DNA from: Shewanella mangrovisoli | GTDB lineage: Bacteria > Pseudomonadota > Gammaproteobacteria > Enterobacterales > Shewanellaceae | Reading direction: 5' to 3' | Assembly (NCBI RefSeq): GCF_019457635.1 | Contig: NZ_CP080412.1 | Coordinates: 4,648,844 to 4,712,843, forward strand | DNA: 64,000 nt | Program-made: the position numbers and the translations under genes | The notes under the pieces: generated by a model | The model's database searches: none | The model's input: only the letters and a program-made list of their open reading frames with translations | Told to the model about the DNA's origin: nothing | Shown here: piece after piece, positions 43,031 to 52,653 of the stretch | Layout: each line of letters opens with the position of its first letter | Numbering within the stretch: the first letter of the stretch is position 1

Positions 43031-43734
43031 GCGAAGGCTGGCTAGCACTGTTACAGCAGGCGTTAAGCCTGCTGTTTTCATTGGACCCTGACGTTTGGTC
43101 CATCATCTCTGTCTCGTTTTCGGTTTCTTTCGCGGCGCTGCTCATCACCTTAGTCCCCTCTATGGTGCTCGGTTTTGTGTTGGCGTTTGCCCATTTCCCC
43201 GGAAAGTGGTTTGTCACTAACTTAGTGCAAACATTGCAATCGATTCCCACGGTCGTCATCGGCCTGCTGGTGTATCTCATTTTGACCCGCAACGGCCCGC
43301 TTGGGGATTTAAAGTGGTTGTTCACTCAAGAGGGGATGATCCTCGGCCAAATGATGATTTGCGCCCCAGTGATGATCGCCATGAGTCAAGCAGCCTTCAC
43401 CAGTGTCGATCGCCGGGCATGGGAAACCTCACGTACCTTAGGCGCCTCTTGGTTTAGCGCGGTCTGGACCGTGTGTCGCGAACTGCGTATGCCGTTATTA
43501 CTGGCGATTGTCGCAGCCTTTAGCCGTATTCTCACCGAAGTCGGCTGTTCTATGATGGTCGGCGGCAACATTTTAAACGTAACACGTAATATCCCGACGG
43601 CTATCGCACTGGAAACCAGTAAAGGCGATTTCGCCCAAGCTATCGCCCTCGGATTAGTGCTGCTAATCTTGGCCTTGATCCTCAACTTTGCCTTAGGTAG
43701 TTTACGCGGCAAAGAAACGCCAAGGAGCCATTAA
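43027..43734 (+). CDS. tupB: Tungstate ABC transporter, permease
   Basis: A 235-residue inner-membrane permease with five to six helices. The EAA-type coupling loop is WETSRTLGASWFSAVW at about 135-150, followed by FSRILTEVGCSMMVGGNILNVTRNIPTAI, characteristic of TupB. Its ATG overlaps the tupA stop by four bases. Confidence 0.92.
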   Translation: MSEGWLALLQQALSLLFSLDPDVWSIISVSFSVSFAALLITLVPSMVLGFVLAFAHFPGKWFVTNLVQTLQSIPTVVIGLLVYLILTRNGPLGDLKWLFTQEGMILGQMMICAPVMIAMSQAAFTSVDRRAWETSRTLGASWFSAVWTVCRELRMPLLLAIVAAFSRILTEVGCSMMVGGNILNVTRNIPTAIALETSKGDFAQAIALGLVLLILALILNFALGSLRGKETPRSH

Positions 43735-43737
43735 CTT

Positions 43738-44445
43738 ATGACCCAAGCCAAACTGATCGCCCGTGACTTGGAAATGTCCTTTGGCCCGCGCTTATTATTC
43801 AAAGCCCACAGCCTCGAGTTATGCCAAGGGAACGTTATTTATTTGCAGGGTGACAACGGCTCGGGCAAGTCGACACTGATGAAGATCCTCGCGGGTCTAC
43901 AGCTGCCATCTAAGGGCAAGATTGAAGTCAGCGGCTTTAAAAAGGACGCATGGTGGACACGTAACCCTTTGCTGGGTAAAGCCGTTTATCTCCACCAGCA
44001 TCCCTATCTTTTTGATGGCACAGTCAATTACAACCTGACCTACGGGCTCCCCTTTGCGGCCTCAAAAACCGAGGCCAAACGCCGAATTGGCCAAGCAATT
44101 GAGATGGCGCAACTGGGCTCGTTATTACAGGCCAGAGCCAGCAATTTATCCGGCGGCGAGAGACAACGCCTCGCCATCGCCCGCGCTTGGATATTGCAGC
44201 CAAAGTTACTGATGCTCGATGAGCCGACCTCCAATATGGATAAGGACTCCCAAGCCTTAGTGCTGCAAATGATCCAGCAGCTCAAACAGCAAGGGACGGG
44301 AATGCTATTAAGCAGCCATCAAAACTGTGCGCTCACCGCCATTTGCGAGCAGCAGTGGCACATTGAAGACCAACAGGTGATAACCTCCCGTCAGCAAACG
44401 CCCACAAACTCCACACAGGGATCTTTATATGTCGTTGCAAATTGA
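43738..44445 (+). CDS. tupC: Tungstate ABC transporter, ATPase
   Basis: A 235-residue ABC ATPase with Walker A GDNGSGKSTLMK, Q-loop YLHQHPYLFDGTV, signature NLSGGERQRLAIARA, Walker B LLMLDEPTSNMD and the switch His in LLSSHQNCALT. It completes the TupABC system. The 3' end overlaps the mobA start by 17 bp, which couples metal import to cofactor finishing. Confidence 0.93.
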   Translation: MTQAKLIARDLEMSFGPRLLFKAHSLELCQGNVIYLQGDNGSGKSTLMKILAGLQLPSKGKIEVSGFKKDAWWTRNPLLGKAVYLHQHPYLFDGTVNYNLTYGLPFAASKTEAKRRIGQAIEMAQLGSLLQARASNLSGGERQRLAIARAWILQPKLLMLDEPTSNMDKDSQALVLQMIQQLKQQGTGMLLSSHQNCALTAICEQQWHIEDQQVITSRQQTPTNSTQGSLYVVAN

Positions 44446-45022
44446 TGCCGTAATTCTTGCCGGTGGTATGGCGCGCCGTATGGGCGGGGACGATAAAGGC
44501 CTCGTCGAGCTAAACGGCAAGGCCATGATTGAACACACTATCGAGCGGATAAAACCTCAGGTTAAGGAGATCCTGATCAACGCAAATCGTAACCAAACAC
44601 GTTATGCTGAGTTCGGTTTTACGGTGTTGAGCGATGAACATACCGGGTTTCTCGGCCCCTTGGCGGGCATGATCACCGCTATGGGTCACACCCAAGCAGA
44701 CTATCTGCTCGTGGTGCCCTGTGATTGTCCGCTGCTGCCGCGGGATTTAGTCGCCCGCTTATTGGCCGCCATTGAGGCAAACGATGCTGAACTTGCCGTT
44801 GCCAGCGATGGTGAACGAGAGCAGCCGGTGGTGATGTTACTAAAGCCGAGCCTGCGCGAGTCGATGACAGCCTTCCTCGAAGCGGGCGAGCGTAAAATTG
44901 ATTTTTGGTATGCCAAACATCGCTTTGCAGTAGCGGCCTTTGCCGATCAACCCAATGCCTTTGTCAATGTGAACACGCCAGAACAAAAACAACGACTGGC
45001 TGCAGAGATAAACCAAAGCTAA
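44429..45022 (+). CDS. mobA: Molybdenum cofactor guanylyltransferase
   Basis: A 197-residue cytosolic nucleotidyltransferase that joins GMP to molybdopterin to make the bis-MGD cofactor of DMSO/TMAO reductase-family enzymes. The GTP site is ILAGGMARRMGGDDKGLVELNG, with LGPLAGMITAM and VVPCDCPLLP following. It overlaps tupC. The bis-MGD form is also the carrier of tungsten in formate dehydrogenases, a plausible reason for linkage to tungstate uptake. Confidence 0.93.
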   Translation: MSLQIDAVILAGGMARRMGGDDKGLVELNGKAMIEHTIERIKPQVKEILINANRNQTRYAEFGFTVLSDEHTGFLGPLAGMITAMGHTQADYLLVVPCDCPLLPRDLVARLLAAIEANDAELAVASDGEREQPVVMLLKPSLRESMTAFLEAGERKIDFWYAKHRFAVAAFADQPNAFVNVNTPEQKQRLAAEINQS

Positions 45023-45052
45023 GGCTTCAAATTTCCTAGATTAGAGGTGCAA

Positions 45053-46852
45053 ATGAGTACTCCCTTCGTCAATCCGCTATCTATTCCCGTTCTCGGATTT
45101 TGTGCCTATAGCGGCACGGGGAAAACCACCCTACTCAAGCAATTGATCCCCGAGTTGAATCAGCGCGGCCTGCGTCTGGCGGTGATCAAACATGCTCACC
45201 ACAATTTCGATGTCGATATTCCCGGTAAAGACAGCTACGAGATGCGCAAAGCCGGCGCGCGGCAAATGTTAGTAGCCTCCCATGTGCGTTGGGCGCTGAT
45301 GACCGAAGATGCCCGCGATGGCGACCCTGAGTTAGTCCACCTACTCAAACAAATTGAAGCCGATAAAGTCGATATCGTCTTAGTCGAAGGCTTTAAAAAA
45401 CTCACGCTGCCGAAAATTGAGCTGCACCGCGCCGCCCACGGCAAGCCGTTTATCTATACCCAAGACGACAATATTCTCGCCATCGCTTGCTGTGATGACA
45501 CTGAGCTGCCGAGCGAGCTAAGAAGACTCGACCTCAACAATGTCGCGCAAATTGCTGACTTTGTGATGGAATACGCCAATAGCTGGCAAGCCCCTAACCC
45601 CGCATTACCGATTGCGACTGTCGATGCCTGCACCTTGGGTAGCGATAAAAACCTCAGCGTGAGCCAAGGCTTAGCGCAGATTTTATCCCATGTCGCCCCT
45701 GTCACTGAGGTGGAAGACATAGGTTTAGATGCGTTAGATAACCGCGTGCTCGCCCGCGACAGCATTTCGCCCGTGGATGTGCCGCAGCAAACCAACTCGG
45801 CGATGGATGGCTATGCCTTTGCCTATCAAGATCCGCTGCCAGCGAGCTTCGACTTAGTCGGTGAAGTCCTCGCCGGACATCAATATTCGGGCACACTCAA
45901 AGCGGGTGAAACCGTGCGCATTATGACGGGCGCGCCCGTACCCGCTGGCGCAGATACAGTTCAACCTCGTGAGCTAGCTAACGAGGCCAATGCCAAGGTC
46001 AGTTTCGATGGTCGCATTCAGCAAGGCCAACACGTACGCCTTGCGGGTGAAGACATAGGCCAAGGCCAAGTCGCCCTCACCCAAGCCACACGCCTAAGCG
46101 CCGCCGAACAGGGCTTATTAGCTTCCCTCGGCCTTGACCGTGTGACGGTTTATCGCCGCCCGACGGTGGCCGTGTTCTCAACCGGGGATGAAGTCAGCCA
46201 ACCCGGCGAAGCGCTAAATCCAAACTGTATTTATGACTCGAACCGTTACACCATCAAGGCGATGGCAAAACGTTTAGGTTGTGAAGTCATTGACTTAGGC
46301 ATTATCGAAGATTCCGAAAGCGCTCTCGAAGCCACCTTGACCAAAGCCGCGGCGCAGGCAGATGTGGTGATTAGCTCTGGCGGCGTTTCCGTTGGCGACG
46401 CCGACTACATCAAGGCCGTGCTAGCACGCCTTGGCAATATCGACTTCTGGCGGATCAATATGCGCCCAGGTCGTCCACTCGCCTTTGGTAAGGTCGGCGA
46501 TAGCCTATTCTTCGGCTTGCCCGGCAATCCAGTGGCTGTGATGGTGTCCTTCCTGCAATTTGTGCAACCTGCACTGCGTAAACTCGCTGGCGAAACAAAC
46601 TGGCAGGCACCGTTATTTCCGGCGATCACCGATGAAACCCTGCGTAGCCGCACGGGCCGTACTGAGTTTATCCGCGGAATTTATCGCCTCGGTAATGATG
46701 GCAGGCTGCACGTGACCAGTACTGGCAACCAAGGTTCGGGCATGCTCAGCTCTATGGTCAAAGGCAATTGCCTTATCATCATTGGAGATGACGCTGAGGC
46801 GGTCAATGCGGGTGAAACTGTGTTTATTCAACCATTTGCCGATCTTTTATAA
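45053..46852 (+). CDS. MobB-MoeA fusion protein
   Basis: A 599-residue fusion. The N-terminal ~170 residues are MobB, the GTP-binding partner of MobA (P-loop FCAYSGTGKTTLLKQL; HAHHNFDVDIPGKDSYEMRKAGA). The C-terminal ~400 are MoeA, which inserts molybdate into adenylated molybdopterin (TNSAMDGYAFAY; VRIMTGAPVPAGADTV; FSTGDEV; SSGGVSVGDADYI; FGLPGNPVAVMVSF). GAGGTGCAA precedes the ATG at 45053. Single proteins are more usual in E. coli. It lies between mobA and moaA in the operon. Both names apply, so no single symbol is given. Confidence 0.92.
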   Translation: MSTPFVNPLSIPVLGFCAYSGTGKTTLLKQLIPELNQRGLRLAVIKHAHHNFDVDIPGKDSYEMRKAGARQMLVASHVRWALMTEDARDGDPELVHLLKQIEADKVDIVLVEGFKKLTLPKIELHRAAHGKPFIYTQDDNILAIACCDDTELPSELRRLDLNNVAQIADFVMEYANSWQAPNPALPIATVDACTLGSDKNLSVSQGLAQILSHVAPVTEVEDIGLDALDNRVLARDSISPVDVPQQTNSAMDGYAFAYQDPLPASFDLVGEVLAGHQYSGTLKAGETVRIMTGAPVPAGADTVQPRELANEANAKVSFDGRIQQGQHVRLAGEDIGQGQVALTQATRLSAAEQGLLASLGLDRVTVYRRPTVAVFSTGDEVSQPGEALNPNCIYDSNRYTIKAMAKRLGCEVIDLGIIEDSESALEATLTKAAAQADVVISSGGVSVGDADYIKAVLARLGNIDFWRINMRPGRPLAFGKVGDSLFFGLPGNPVAVMVSFLQFVQPALRKLAGETNWQAPLFPAITDETLRSRTGRTEFIRGIYRLGNDGRLHVTSTGNQGSGMLSSMVKGNCLIIIGDDAEAVNAGETVFIQPFADLL

Positions 46853-46867
46853 GTTCAGGTAAGCTCT

Positions 46868-47851
46868 ATGAGCCAACTTGTGGATGCCTTTGGCCGTCAG
46901 GTCGAATATTTACGACTCTCAGTGACGGATCGCTGCGACTTCCGTTGTGTCTATTGCATGACGGAAGATCCCTGCTTCTTGCCCAAGGACCATGTACTGC
47001 ACCTCGAAGAGTTGGCTTGGATTGCCCAAGCCTTTACTGAACTGGGGGTGACTAAAATTCGCCTCACAGGCGGCGAGCCGCTGGTGCGTAGCGATTGCGA
47101 TCAACTGGTGCACTTACTGGGCAAGCTCCCTGGGCTCAAAGATTTATCGATGACCACCAATGGTTCTAGGCTCAGTAAGTTTGCCAAACCTATGTTTGAT
47201 GCGGGTCTTAAGCGCTTAAATATCAGCCTAGATACCCTTAACCCCGAACTCTTTACCCAACTGACGCGCAACGGCAAATTAGCACGTGTTATCGAAGGGA
47301 TTGATGCGGCCATCGCCGCAGGTTTTGAGCGGATTAAAATCAATGCGGTGATCCTTAAACAGCAAAACGATCATGAAGTTATTGATCTAGTTAATTTTTG
47401 TCGTGACCGTAAGTTAGATATCGCCTTTATTGAAGAAATGCCGCTGGGTGAAATGGACGAGCGCAAAGACGCGCGTCATTGCAGCAGTGATGAAGTTAAG
47501 GCCATGATTAACCAGCATTATCCCCTGCAGCTTTCTAATAAACGCACAGGCGGCCCCGCGCGTTACTACACCATGGCGGATAGTCCGATTCACATCGGGT
47601 TTATCTCACCCCATAGCCACAACTTTTGCCACGAATGTAATAGAGTGCGCGTGACCGTAGAGGGGCAATTATTGCTCTGCCTAGGTAATGAACACTCCAT
47701 TGATTTAAAAAGCATTGTGCGAGAATACCCCGGAGACATTGAGCGACTTAAAACCGCGATTCTCCAAGGTATTAAGCTCAAACCTAAGCAGCATGTTTTC
47801 GATAATAACGGCGTACAAATCCTGCGCTTTATGAATAGCACTGGCGGTTAA
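46868..47851 (+). CDS. moaA: GTP 3',8-cyclase (molybdenum cofactor synthesis)
   Basis: A 327-residue radical-SAM enzyme that converts GTP in the first step of cofactor synthesis. The N-terminal cluster motif is CDFRCVYC (C-x3-C-x2-C, residues 19-26). The C-terminal second cluster is CHECNRVRVTVEGQLLLC, and the GG tail (MNSTGG) needed for activity is present. A TGGG-type GGEP is visible as RLTGGEPL. It ends the tup-mo operon. No MoaC, D or E genes follow. Confidence 0.95.
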   Translation: MSQLVDAFGRQVEYLRLSVTDRCDFRCVYCMTEDPCFLPKDHVLHLEELAWIAQAFTELGVTKIRLTGGEPLVRSDCDQLVHLLGKLPGLKDLSMTTNGSRLSKFAKPMFDAGLKRLNISLDTLNPELFTQLTRNGKLARVIEGIDAAIAAGFERIKINAVILKQQNDHEVIDLVNFCRDRKLDIAFIEEMPLGEMDERKDARHCSSDEVKAMINQHYPLQLSNKRTGGPARYYTMADSPIHIGFISPHSHNFCHECNRVRVTVEGQLLLCLGNEHSIDLKSIVREYPGDIERLKTAILQGIKLKPKQHVFDNNGVQILRFMNSTGG

Positions 47852-47932
47852 CCCCTCTCACCTAGGGCTAGCATCTCTATTTTGCCGTGATACACTCAAG
47901 GCATCAGTCCCCTTTTTTGTGTCACTCTTACC

Positions 47933-48388
47933 ATGGCGCTTACTCGTAAACAGTGGAATAACATCATTATTCTTGCCTGCATTTTTATCATTGCGGTGCT
48001 GACGTTTATGGACAAGAAAACTCATAATGTGCCGAGTGATGCCCAACTATTATTTGATGACAATGCGCCGCTGGCGCAGTTGCAGCTAGATGGCGTGTGG
48101 TTGCATAAGCGAGCCTCGGGTTGGGAGTGCGATCCGCTGGTGCTCAACTGTGCGCAATGGGTCAAGGCTTGGCAAGGCCTAAGAGTCTCGCCACTCAGCG
48201 AGGCACCACAACCCACAGGCAAGCCGCAGGAACTGGTAATCCAAATTGCCGAGATCCGCCAATCGCAACGTTGGATTTATTTCCCCGAGGACGGTGTACT
48301 CAAGTCACCCGCTGGCAACTGGTACTTAGTGCCCCCCAGCCTAAGGGCCGATTTACAGCCAATCCTCGATGCCAAATCCACCAGCTAA
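47933..48388 (+). CDS. Hypothetical membrane-anchored protein
   Basis: A 151-residue protein with one N-terminal membrane helix (IIILACIFIIAVLTFM) and a periplasmic domain of about 115 residues. The domain has a conserved-looking WLHKRASGWECDPLVLNCAQWVKAW block with two Cys, and the C-terminal half is predicted beta-rich (WIYFPEDGVLKSPAGNWYLV). I do not know a family name. It lies 81 bp after moaA and 24 bp before mutM on the same strand, and may be co-transcribed with mutM. Confidence 0.7.
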   Translation: MALTRKQWNNIIILACIFIIAVLTFMDKKTHNVPSDAQLLFDDNAPLAQLQLDGVWLHKRASGWECDPLVLNCAQWVKAWQGLRVSPLSEAPQPTGKPQELVIQIAEIRQSQRWIYFPEDGVLKSPAGNWYLVPPSLRADLQPILDAKSTS

Positions 48389-48412
48389 TTTATTACCTAA
48401 AAGAACTCAATC

Positions 48413-49228
48413 ATGCCGGAATTACCAGAAGTCGAAGTCACCCGTCAGGGCATAGCCCCACATCTTGTCGAACAAACCGTGGCTGACCTCGTAATCCGTA
48501 ACGCCTCACTGCGTTGGCCCGTTCCCGAACTTGCCAAACAGATCATCGGCCAAACCATACGCCAAGTGCGCCGCCGCGCTAAATATCTGTTAATCGATAC
48601 GGATGCAGGCACCAGCATAGTGCATTTGGGAATGTCGGGCAGTTTGCGGATCCTGCCCCATGACACGCCAGTGGAGAAGCACGACCATATCGATCTTGTC
48701 CTCGCCAATGGCCGTATTCTGCGCTTTAACGATCCAAGACGTTTCGGCGCCTGGTTATGGTGCCAATTGCCTGAGGAAGCCCATCCACTGCTGGAAAAAC
48801 TCGGGCCAGAACCTCTGACCGATGCCTTTAACGTCAATCAGTTAGCGGCCGCGCTGGCAGGTAAGAAGAAGGCCATCAAACTCTGCCTGATGGATAACCA
48901 TATTGTGGTGGGTGTGGGAAATATTTACGCCAACGAAGCTCTGTTTGCCGCCGGAATACACCCCGAGGCGGAGGCGGGCAAGATAGATATTGAACGCTTA
49001 ACGGTACTGGTTGCCGAGGTCAAACAAATCCTCGCCCACGCCATTAAGCAGGGCGGCACCACGCTTAAGGACTTCACCAATGCCGAGGGTAAACCCGGCT
49101 ATTTCGCACAAAAGCTGCATGTTTACGGCCGCGGTGGCGAAACCTGTACTCAGTGCGGCAATCTACTCAGCGAAATCCGCCTTGGTCAACGCACCACAGT
49201 GTTTTGCGGCATCTGCCAGACACGTTAA
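48413..49228 (+). CDS. mutM: Formamidopyrimidine-DNA glycosylase
   Basis: A 271-residue base-excision repair enzyme that removes 8-oxoguanine and nicks the strand. Pro2 (the nucleophile after Met removal) and Glu3 are in MPELPEVEVTRQG. The catalytic Lys is in RRRAKYLLID (K57), and the H2TH helices include GVGNIYANEALF. The zinc finger is CTQCGNLL...CGIC, so all key residues are intact. A bidirectional terminator follows. Confidence 0.96.
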   Translation: MPELPEVEVTRQGIAPHLVEQTVADLVIRNASLRWPVPELAKQIIGQTIRQVRRRAKYLLIDTDAGTSIVHLGMSGSLRILPHDTPVEKHDHIDLVLANGRILRFNDPRRFGAWLWCQLPEEAHPLLEKLGPEPLTDAFNVNQLAAALAGKKKAIKLCLMDNHIVVGVGNIYANEALFAAGIHPEAEAGKIDIERLTVLVAEVKQILAHAIKQGGTTLKDFTNAEGKPGYFAQKLHVYGRGGETCTQCGNLLSEIRLGQRTTVFCGICQTR

Positions 49229-49238
49229 TCTCGCCGAT

Positions 49239-49266
49239 AAAAATGCCTGCAATCGCAGGCATTTTT
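49239..49266. terminator. Bidirectional terminator between mutM and the GT39 gene
   Basis: AAAAATGCCTGC-AATC-GCAGGCATTTTT: a 7-bp GC-rich stem flanked by A and T runs, suited to both convergent genes. Confidence 0.88.
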
Positions 49267-49289
49267 AGCTTCTTCGATACTGCTTTTGA

Positions 49290-51014
49290 TTACTCTTTTA
49301 ACCAACGGCCTGGATGGTCAGTAAAGTAACGGTACTCACGTTCTGGCGCTTGGCACTGAGGCTTAAGTTCTGCAGCGGATAACAAAATCCACTCGTCACG
49401 GTGGGCAATCCCCATGATCTTACCGCCTTTGATATCGAAACAACTAAGCTCGGCACCGCTAGGCACTAAAACATAACGCTGTTTGTTCTCCTGCATCCAT
49501 TGCCACGCGTTACGCTCTTGCTCTTCTAGCGGCGCGAGGTAACTAAAGTGCGTTACACTCATGGGCGAGAACAGGATAAATTGCTCTTTAAAGTTAACTA
49601 GGCCAAGTTCGGCATCCTCACCTATCACTTCGGCAGTGTGTAGCATCAGGCTTCTGGGGGTGCGCATCTCATCGAGCATAGCGTAACCCCAAGTGCTCAC
49701 CAGCACCCAACCCAAGGCTGAAACCAGCCCCACCTTTACCAGTGCAAACTGACGACGCGCCAGCCACAGCAAGGCAAACCAAAGCACCCCGAGCAAAATA
49801 AACAAGTAACCAATGCCAGTAAGATCATCGGTATAGTCAGCTAGCGCTTTGACGAGTGCGGGATGATGAATAAGCGCCAGCACACCTGCCACTAACACGA
49901 GTGCGCCTAAGAACCACAGCACACCAGTGACCAGTTTTTCAAACCAGGCTTTTGGCGAAACGCCCGTTAATACCGCCGACGCCGCTAGGGCCAACATAGG
50001 TAATGCGGGCAGAATATACACGTTGCGCTTGCCAGGGCTGATACTGAAAAACAGCACCACGAGCCCGACCCAAATCAGCAGAATCGCAATGGTGGGATCG
50101 GCCTTCACCTTTTGCACCCACTGTTTCCAATAGGCCACCACCAGCAACGAAATCGGGAACCACATCCAAGGGATCACGCTCAGCACGAAGAAGTACCATG
50201 GCTTGATATGGTGCCAAGCATTAACGTAACGCTCGCCCGTTTGCTTAAACAAAATATTATTTTGATAGGCCACCATCTCAGGAGTACCATGGGCTTGAAC
50301 CGTCATCACCATGGGCACTAGCCAACAGGCAATCACGGCCAGCATGGCCAAAGGCCCCGCGAGGCAAAGCCAAGTTAAACGGCCCTCAAAACGGGTCTTA
50401 TCTTTGAAGGCGTAAATCCCAATCGGAATGAGCAACAATAGGGGCAAGAAACCAACTCCCTTAGTGATTACCCCTAGCCCCATAAACGCCCAGCCAATAA
50501 AATACCAATGCCACTTAGGCCCAAGCATAAAATGCCTGATTAATCCGTAACATCCCACGGTTATCCAGCACATCACCATGGCATCTATCTGGGCATTTTT
50601 CGCCTGCATCAAAAACTGCGGCACGATAAGGAGCAACAGTGCAGCGTTGCGGCCAACCCGCACATTCCACAATCTGGCACCCAGATCATAGACAAGGAAT
50701 ACCGTCAGCAAACCACAGAGGGCATTGGGGAGTAAGAAGGAGAGTTTTAACGAGCCTGTGAGTTGATAAAACAGGGCGATGGCCCACATAAACACTGGCG
50801 GCTTATCGGGATAATATTCCCCGCCCCGGGTAGGGAATAACCATTGACCCGAGGCAACCATTTCCCGCGCGACCTCAACAAACCGCGGTTCGTCGGCGGG
50901 CCAAGGTGAACGAAAACCTATGCCAACCAGTAAGATCAACAAACTCATCAACAGCAGCGGCCAGAGTACTTGGTAATAATCTTCGCTATTGAAACGACGA
51001 TTCAATGCATCCAT
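49290..51014 (-). CDS. GT-C (GT39/ArnT-like) glycosyltransferase
   Basis: A 574-residue inner-membrane protein with about 12 helices and a periplasmic C-terminal domain. The catalytic Asp-Glu and periplasmic loop are in GFRSPWPADEPRFVEVAREM, followed by RGGEYYPDKPPVFMWAIALFY, both typical of ArnT/PMT family enzymes. These use polyprenyl-phosphate sugars as donors, and the polyprenyl-phosphate sugar synthase encoded at 51689 (same strand) would supply one. Acceptor could be lipid A, core LPS or capsule. ArnT itself cannot be claimed because the arn genes are absent. Confidence 0.85.
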   Translation of the reverse strand: MDALNRRFNSEDYYQVLWPLLLMSLLILLVGIGFRSPWPADEPRFVEVAREMVASGQWLFPTRGGEYYPDKPPVFMWAIALFYQLTGSLKLSFLLPNALCGLLTVFLVYDLGARLWNVRVGRNAALLLLIVPQFLMQAKNAQIDAMVMCWITVGCYGLIRHFMLGPKWHWYFIGWAFMGLGVITKGVGFLPLLLLIPIGIYAFKDKTRFEGRLTWLCLAGPLAMLAVIACWLVPMVMTVQAHGTPEMVAYQNNILFKQTGERYVNAWHHIKPWYFFVLSVIPWMWFPISLLVVAYWKQWVQKVKADPTIAILLIWVGLVVLFFSISPGKRNVYILPALPMLALAASAVLTGVSPKAWFEKLVTGVLWFLGALVLVAGVLALIHHPALVKALADYTDDLTGIGYLFILLGVLWFALLWLARRQFALVKVGLVSALGWVLVSTWGYAMLDEMRTPRSLMLHTAEVIGEDAELGLVNFKEQFILFSPMSVTHFSYLAPLEEQERNAWQWMQENKQRYVLVPSGAELSCFDIKGGKIMGIAHRDEWILLSAAELKPQCQAPEREYRYFTDHPGRWLKE

Positions 51015-51027
51015 TCCTAATCCCTAT

Positions 51028-51687
51028 TTAGTTTTCCAATTCATCCACCTGCTTGCGCAGGCTCGAACGGTAAAGGTAAGCGCCGATAAGACTCGAGATA
51101 ATAAACAGCCCAATACTGATCCCCAGTTGGTTATGATCAGACAAACCAATGCCCGCGCCCGCAAAACTGAATATCAGCATCTGCGGCAAATAACCCAGCA
51201 CGCTGCCAAACATAAATCCCCCCGCGGGGATGTGTGTCGCCCCCGCAAACAGATTCGTCAGCAGATTACTCCCCACAGGCAACAGACGGATCATTAAGAC
51301 TTTTAACCAAGTCCGATGAAGGATCAGCGCCTCAAACTTTTGTAAACGATTGCCAAAACGTCGTTGCAGGCTGCTTCGAATGGTTAATCTCGCGGTATAA
51401 AACGCCAGCACACAACCCAGCAATGCCGCTAAGGTGGAAAATAGACCGCCATAGATACCGCCGAGGGCAAAGCCAAATACAAAGGCGATCACCTGCCTCG
51501 GCCCACCGACAGCGGTAAACAAGGCGCCCACCATCAGCAATACCGCCAGCGCATAGACCCCTTGGGCGGCAATAAAGTGTGCCACCCAATTGCTATCGGT
51601 CACATGCTCGAATAACCCTTGCTGGGCAGCAAACATTAACACCAACAAAATAAAGACGATAAAAATCGCCTTATAGAGTCGCTTCAT
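51028..51687 (-). CDS. TVP38/TMEM64 (DedA-like) membrane protein
   Basis: A 219-residue inner-membrane protein with a VTT domain. The signature GGPRQVIAFVFGFALGGIYG lies in the first half and LLPVGSNLLTNLFAGATHIP in the second, with about six helices. Such proteins may act as lipid scramblases or flippases. The ATG at 51685-51687 starts the first helix; a longer frame overlaps the neighbouring gene. It lies between the GT2 and GT39 genes, which suggests a flippase-like role for the lipid-linked sugar; this is inference. Confidence 0.82.
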   Translation of the reverse strand: MKRLYKAIFIVFILLVLMFAAQQGLFEHVTDSNWVAHFIAAQGVYALAVLLMVGALFTAVGGPRQVIAFVFGFALGGIYGGLFSTLAALLGCVLAFYTARLTIRSSLQRRFGNRLQKFEALILHRTWLKVLMIRLLPVGSNLLTNLFAGATHIPAGGFMFGSVLGYLPQMLIFSFAGAGIGLSDHNQLGISIGLFIISSLIGAYLYRSSLRKQVDELEN

Positions 51688-51688
51688 C

Positions 51689-52420
51689 TTAATCGTGCCA
51701 GCTGGTTTCGCTACGGGCGACCTTAGCGATTTTCGCCCTGCGACCGAGCCACATGACGCCCATGATATCGACAATCCCGACCCAGACCCGATTCCAAGCG
51801 GTATATTTAGACACGCCTACTTGGCGATCCCTATGATTAACCACAGAAATAAACACTTCGCCACCCATGCGGCGCACCAGTGCAGGAATATATCTGTGCA
51901 TATGGTCGAAGTAAGGCATACGCAGGAAGGTTTCACGGGGGAAGAGTTTTAAGCCACATCCGGTATCGGGTACGCCATCGTGTAACAGTGCATCACGCAC
52001 TTTATTGGCAAAGCGGGACTGGAAGCGCTTCCACGCCGTGTCCTTGCGGCTTTTGCGATAGCCTGCGATACAAAAGTGTTCGGCATGGATTTGCGGCAAT
52101 TGGGCCAACATGGCGGGAATATCCGCAGGGTCGTTTTGCCCATCAGCATCTAAGGTGACTATGTATTTACCACGGGCATGTAAAACGCCAGTGGAGATAG
52201 CGGTACTCTGACCCGTACTGCGCTCGTGACGAATGGCTTTGGCATCGCATTGCATCACCTCGGCGGTGTGCATCACCTCACCAAAAGTGTCGTCCTGACT
52301 ACCGTCGTCGACAACAAGAATTTCAAACTCAGTCAACCCTTGCAGGGCTTGGCATATCTCTTTCATTAATGGGCCAATATTGCCCACTTCATCTTTTGCG
52401 GGGATCACGACTGAAATCAC
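51689..52420 (-). CDS. GT2 polyprenyl-phosphate sugar synthase (DPM1-like)
   Basis: A 243-residue cytosolic GT-A enzyme. The donor site is in ISVVIPAKDEVGNIGPLMKEI and the DxD-type metal motif is VTLDADGQNDPADIP. The C-terminal part has the KYTAWNRVWVGIVDIMGVMWLGRR segment, a short membrane-associated tail. It resembles dolichyl-phosphate mannose synthase and would make the donor for the GT39 enzyme at 49290. It starts the leftward three-gene set of GT2, DedA-like and GT39 genes. Confidence 0.88.
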   Translation of the reverse strand: MISVVIPAKDEVGNIGPLMKEICQALQGLTEFEILVVDDGSQDDTFGEVMHTAEVMQCDAKAIRHERSTGQSTAISTGVLHARGKYIVTLDADGQNDPADIPAMLAQLPQIHAEHFCIAGYRKSRKDTAWKRFQSRFANKVRDALLHDGVPDTGCGLKLFPRETFLRMPYFDHMHRYIPALVRRMGGEVFISVVNHRDRQVGVSKYTAWNRVWVGIVDIMGVMWLGRRAKIAKVARSETSWHD

Positions 52421-52653
52421 ATTAAGGCTCCAAGCTTAATAACCATGAGTACGGTAACATAGGATTGTGGCAAACAAAAATCTGTATCGATAGGATGTTA
52501 TGAATTAAACAGTATGCAGGCCCAGCATTGTATACGGGTGAAAATCGAGAAAAGAGCACTTAATTTGGAACTGTGAATTTCATCGAAATGACATGTTTTA
52601 TCTCCGCAGAAAATGCTAGTTTGGGAAACAAAATGCCAAACTGTATAAAACCT

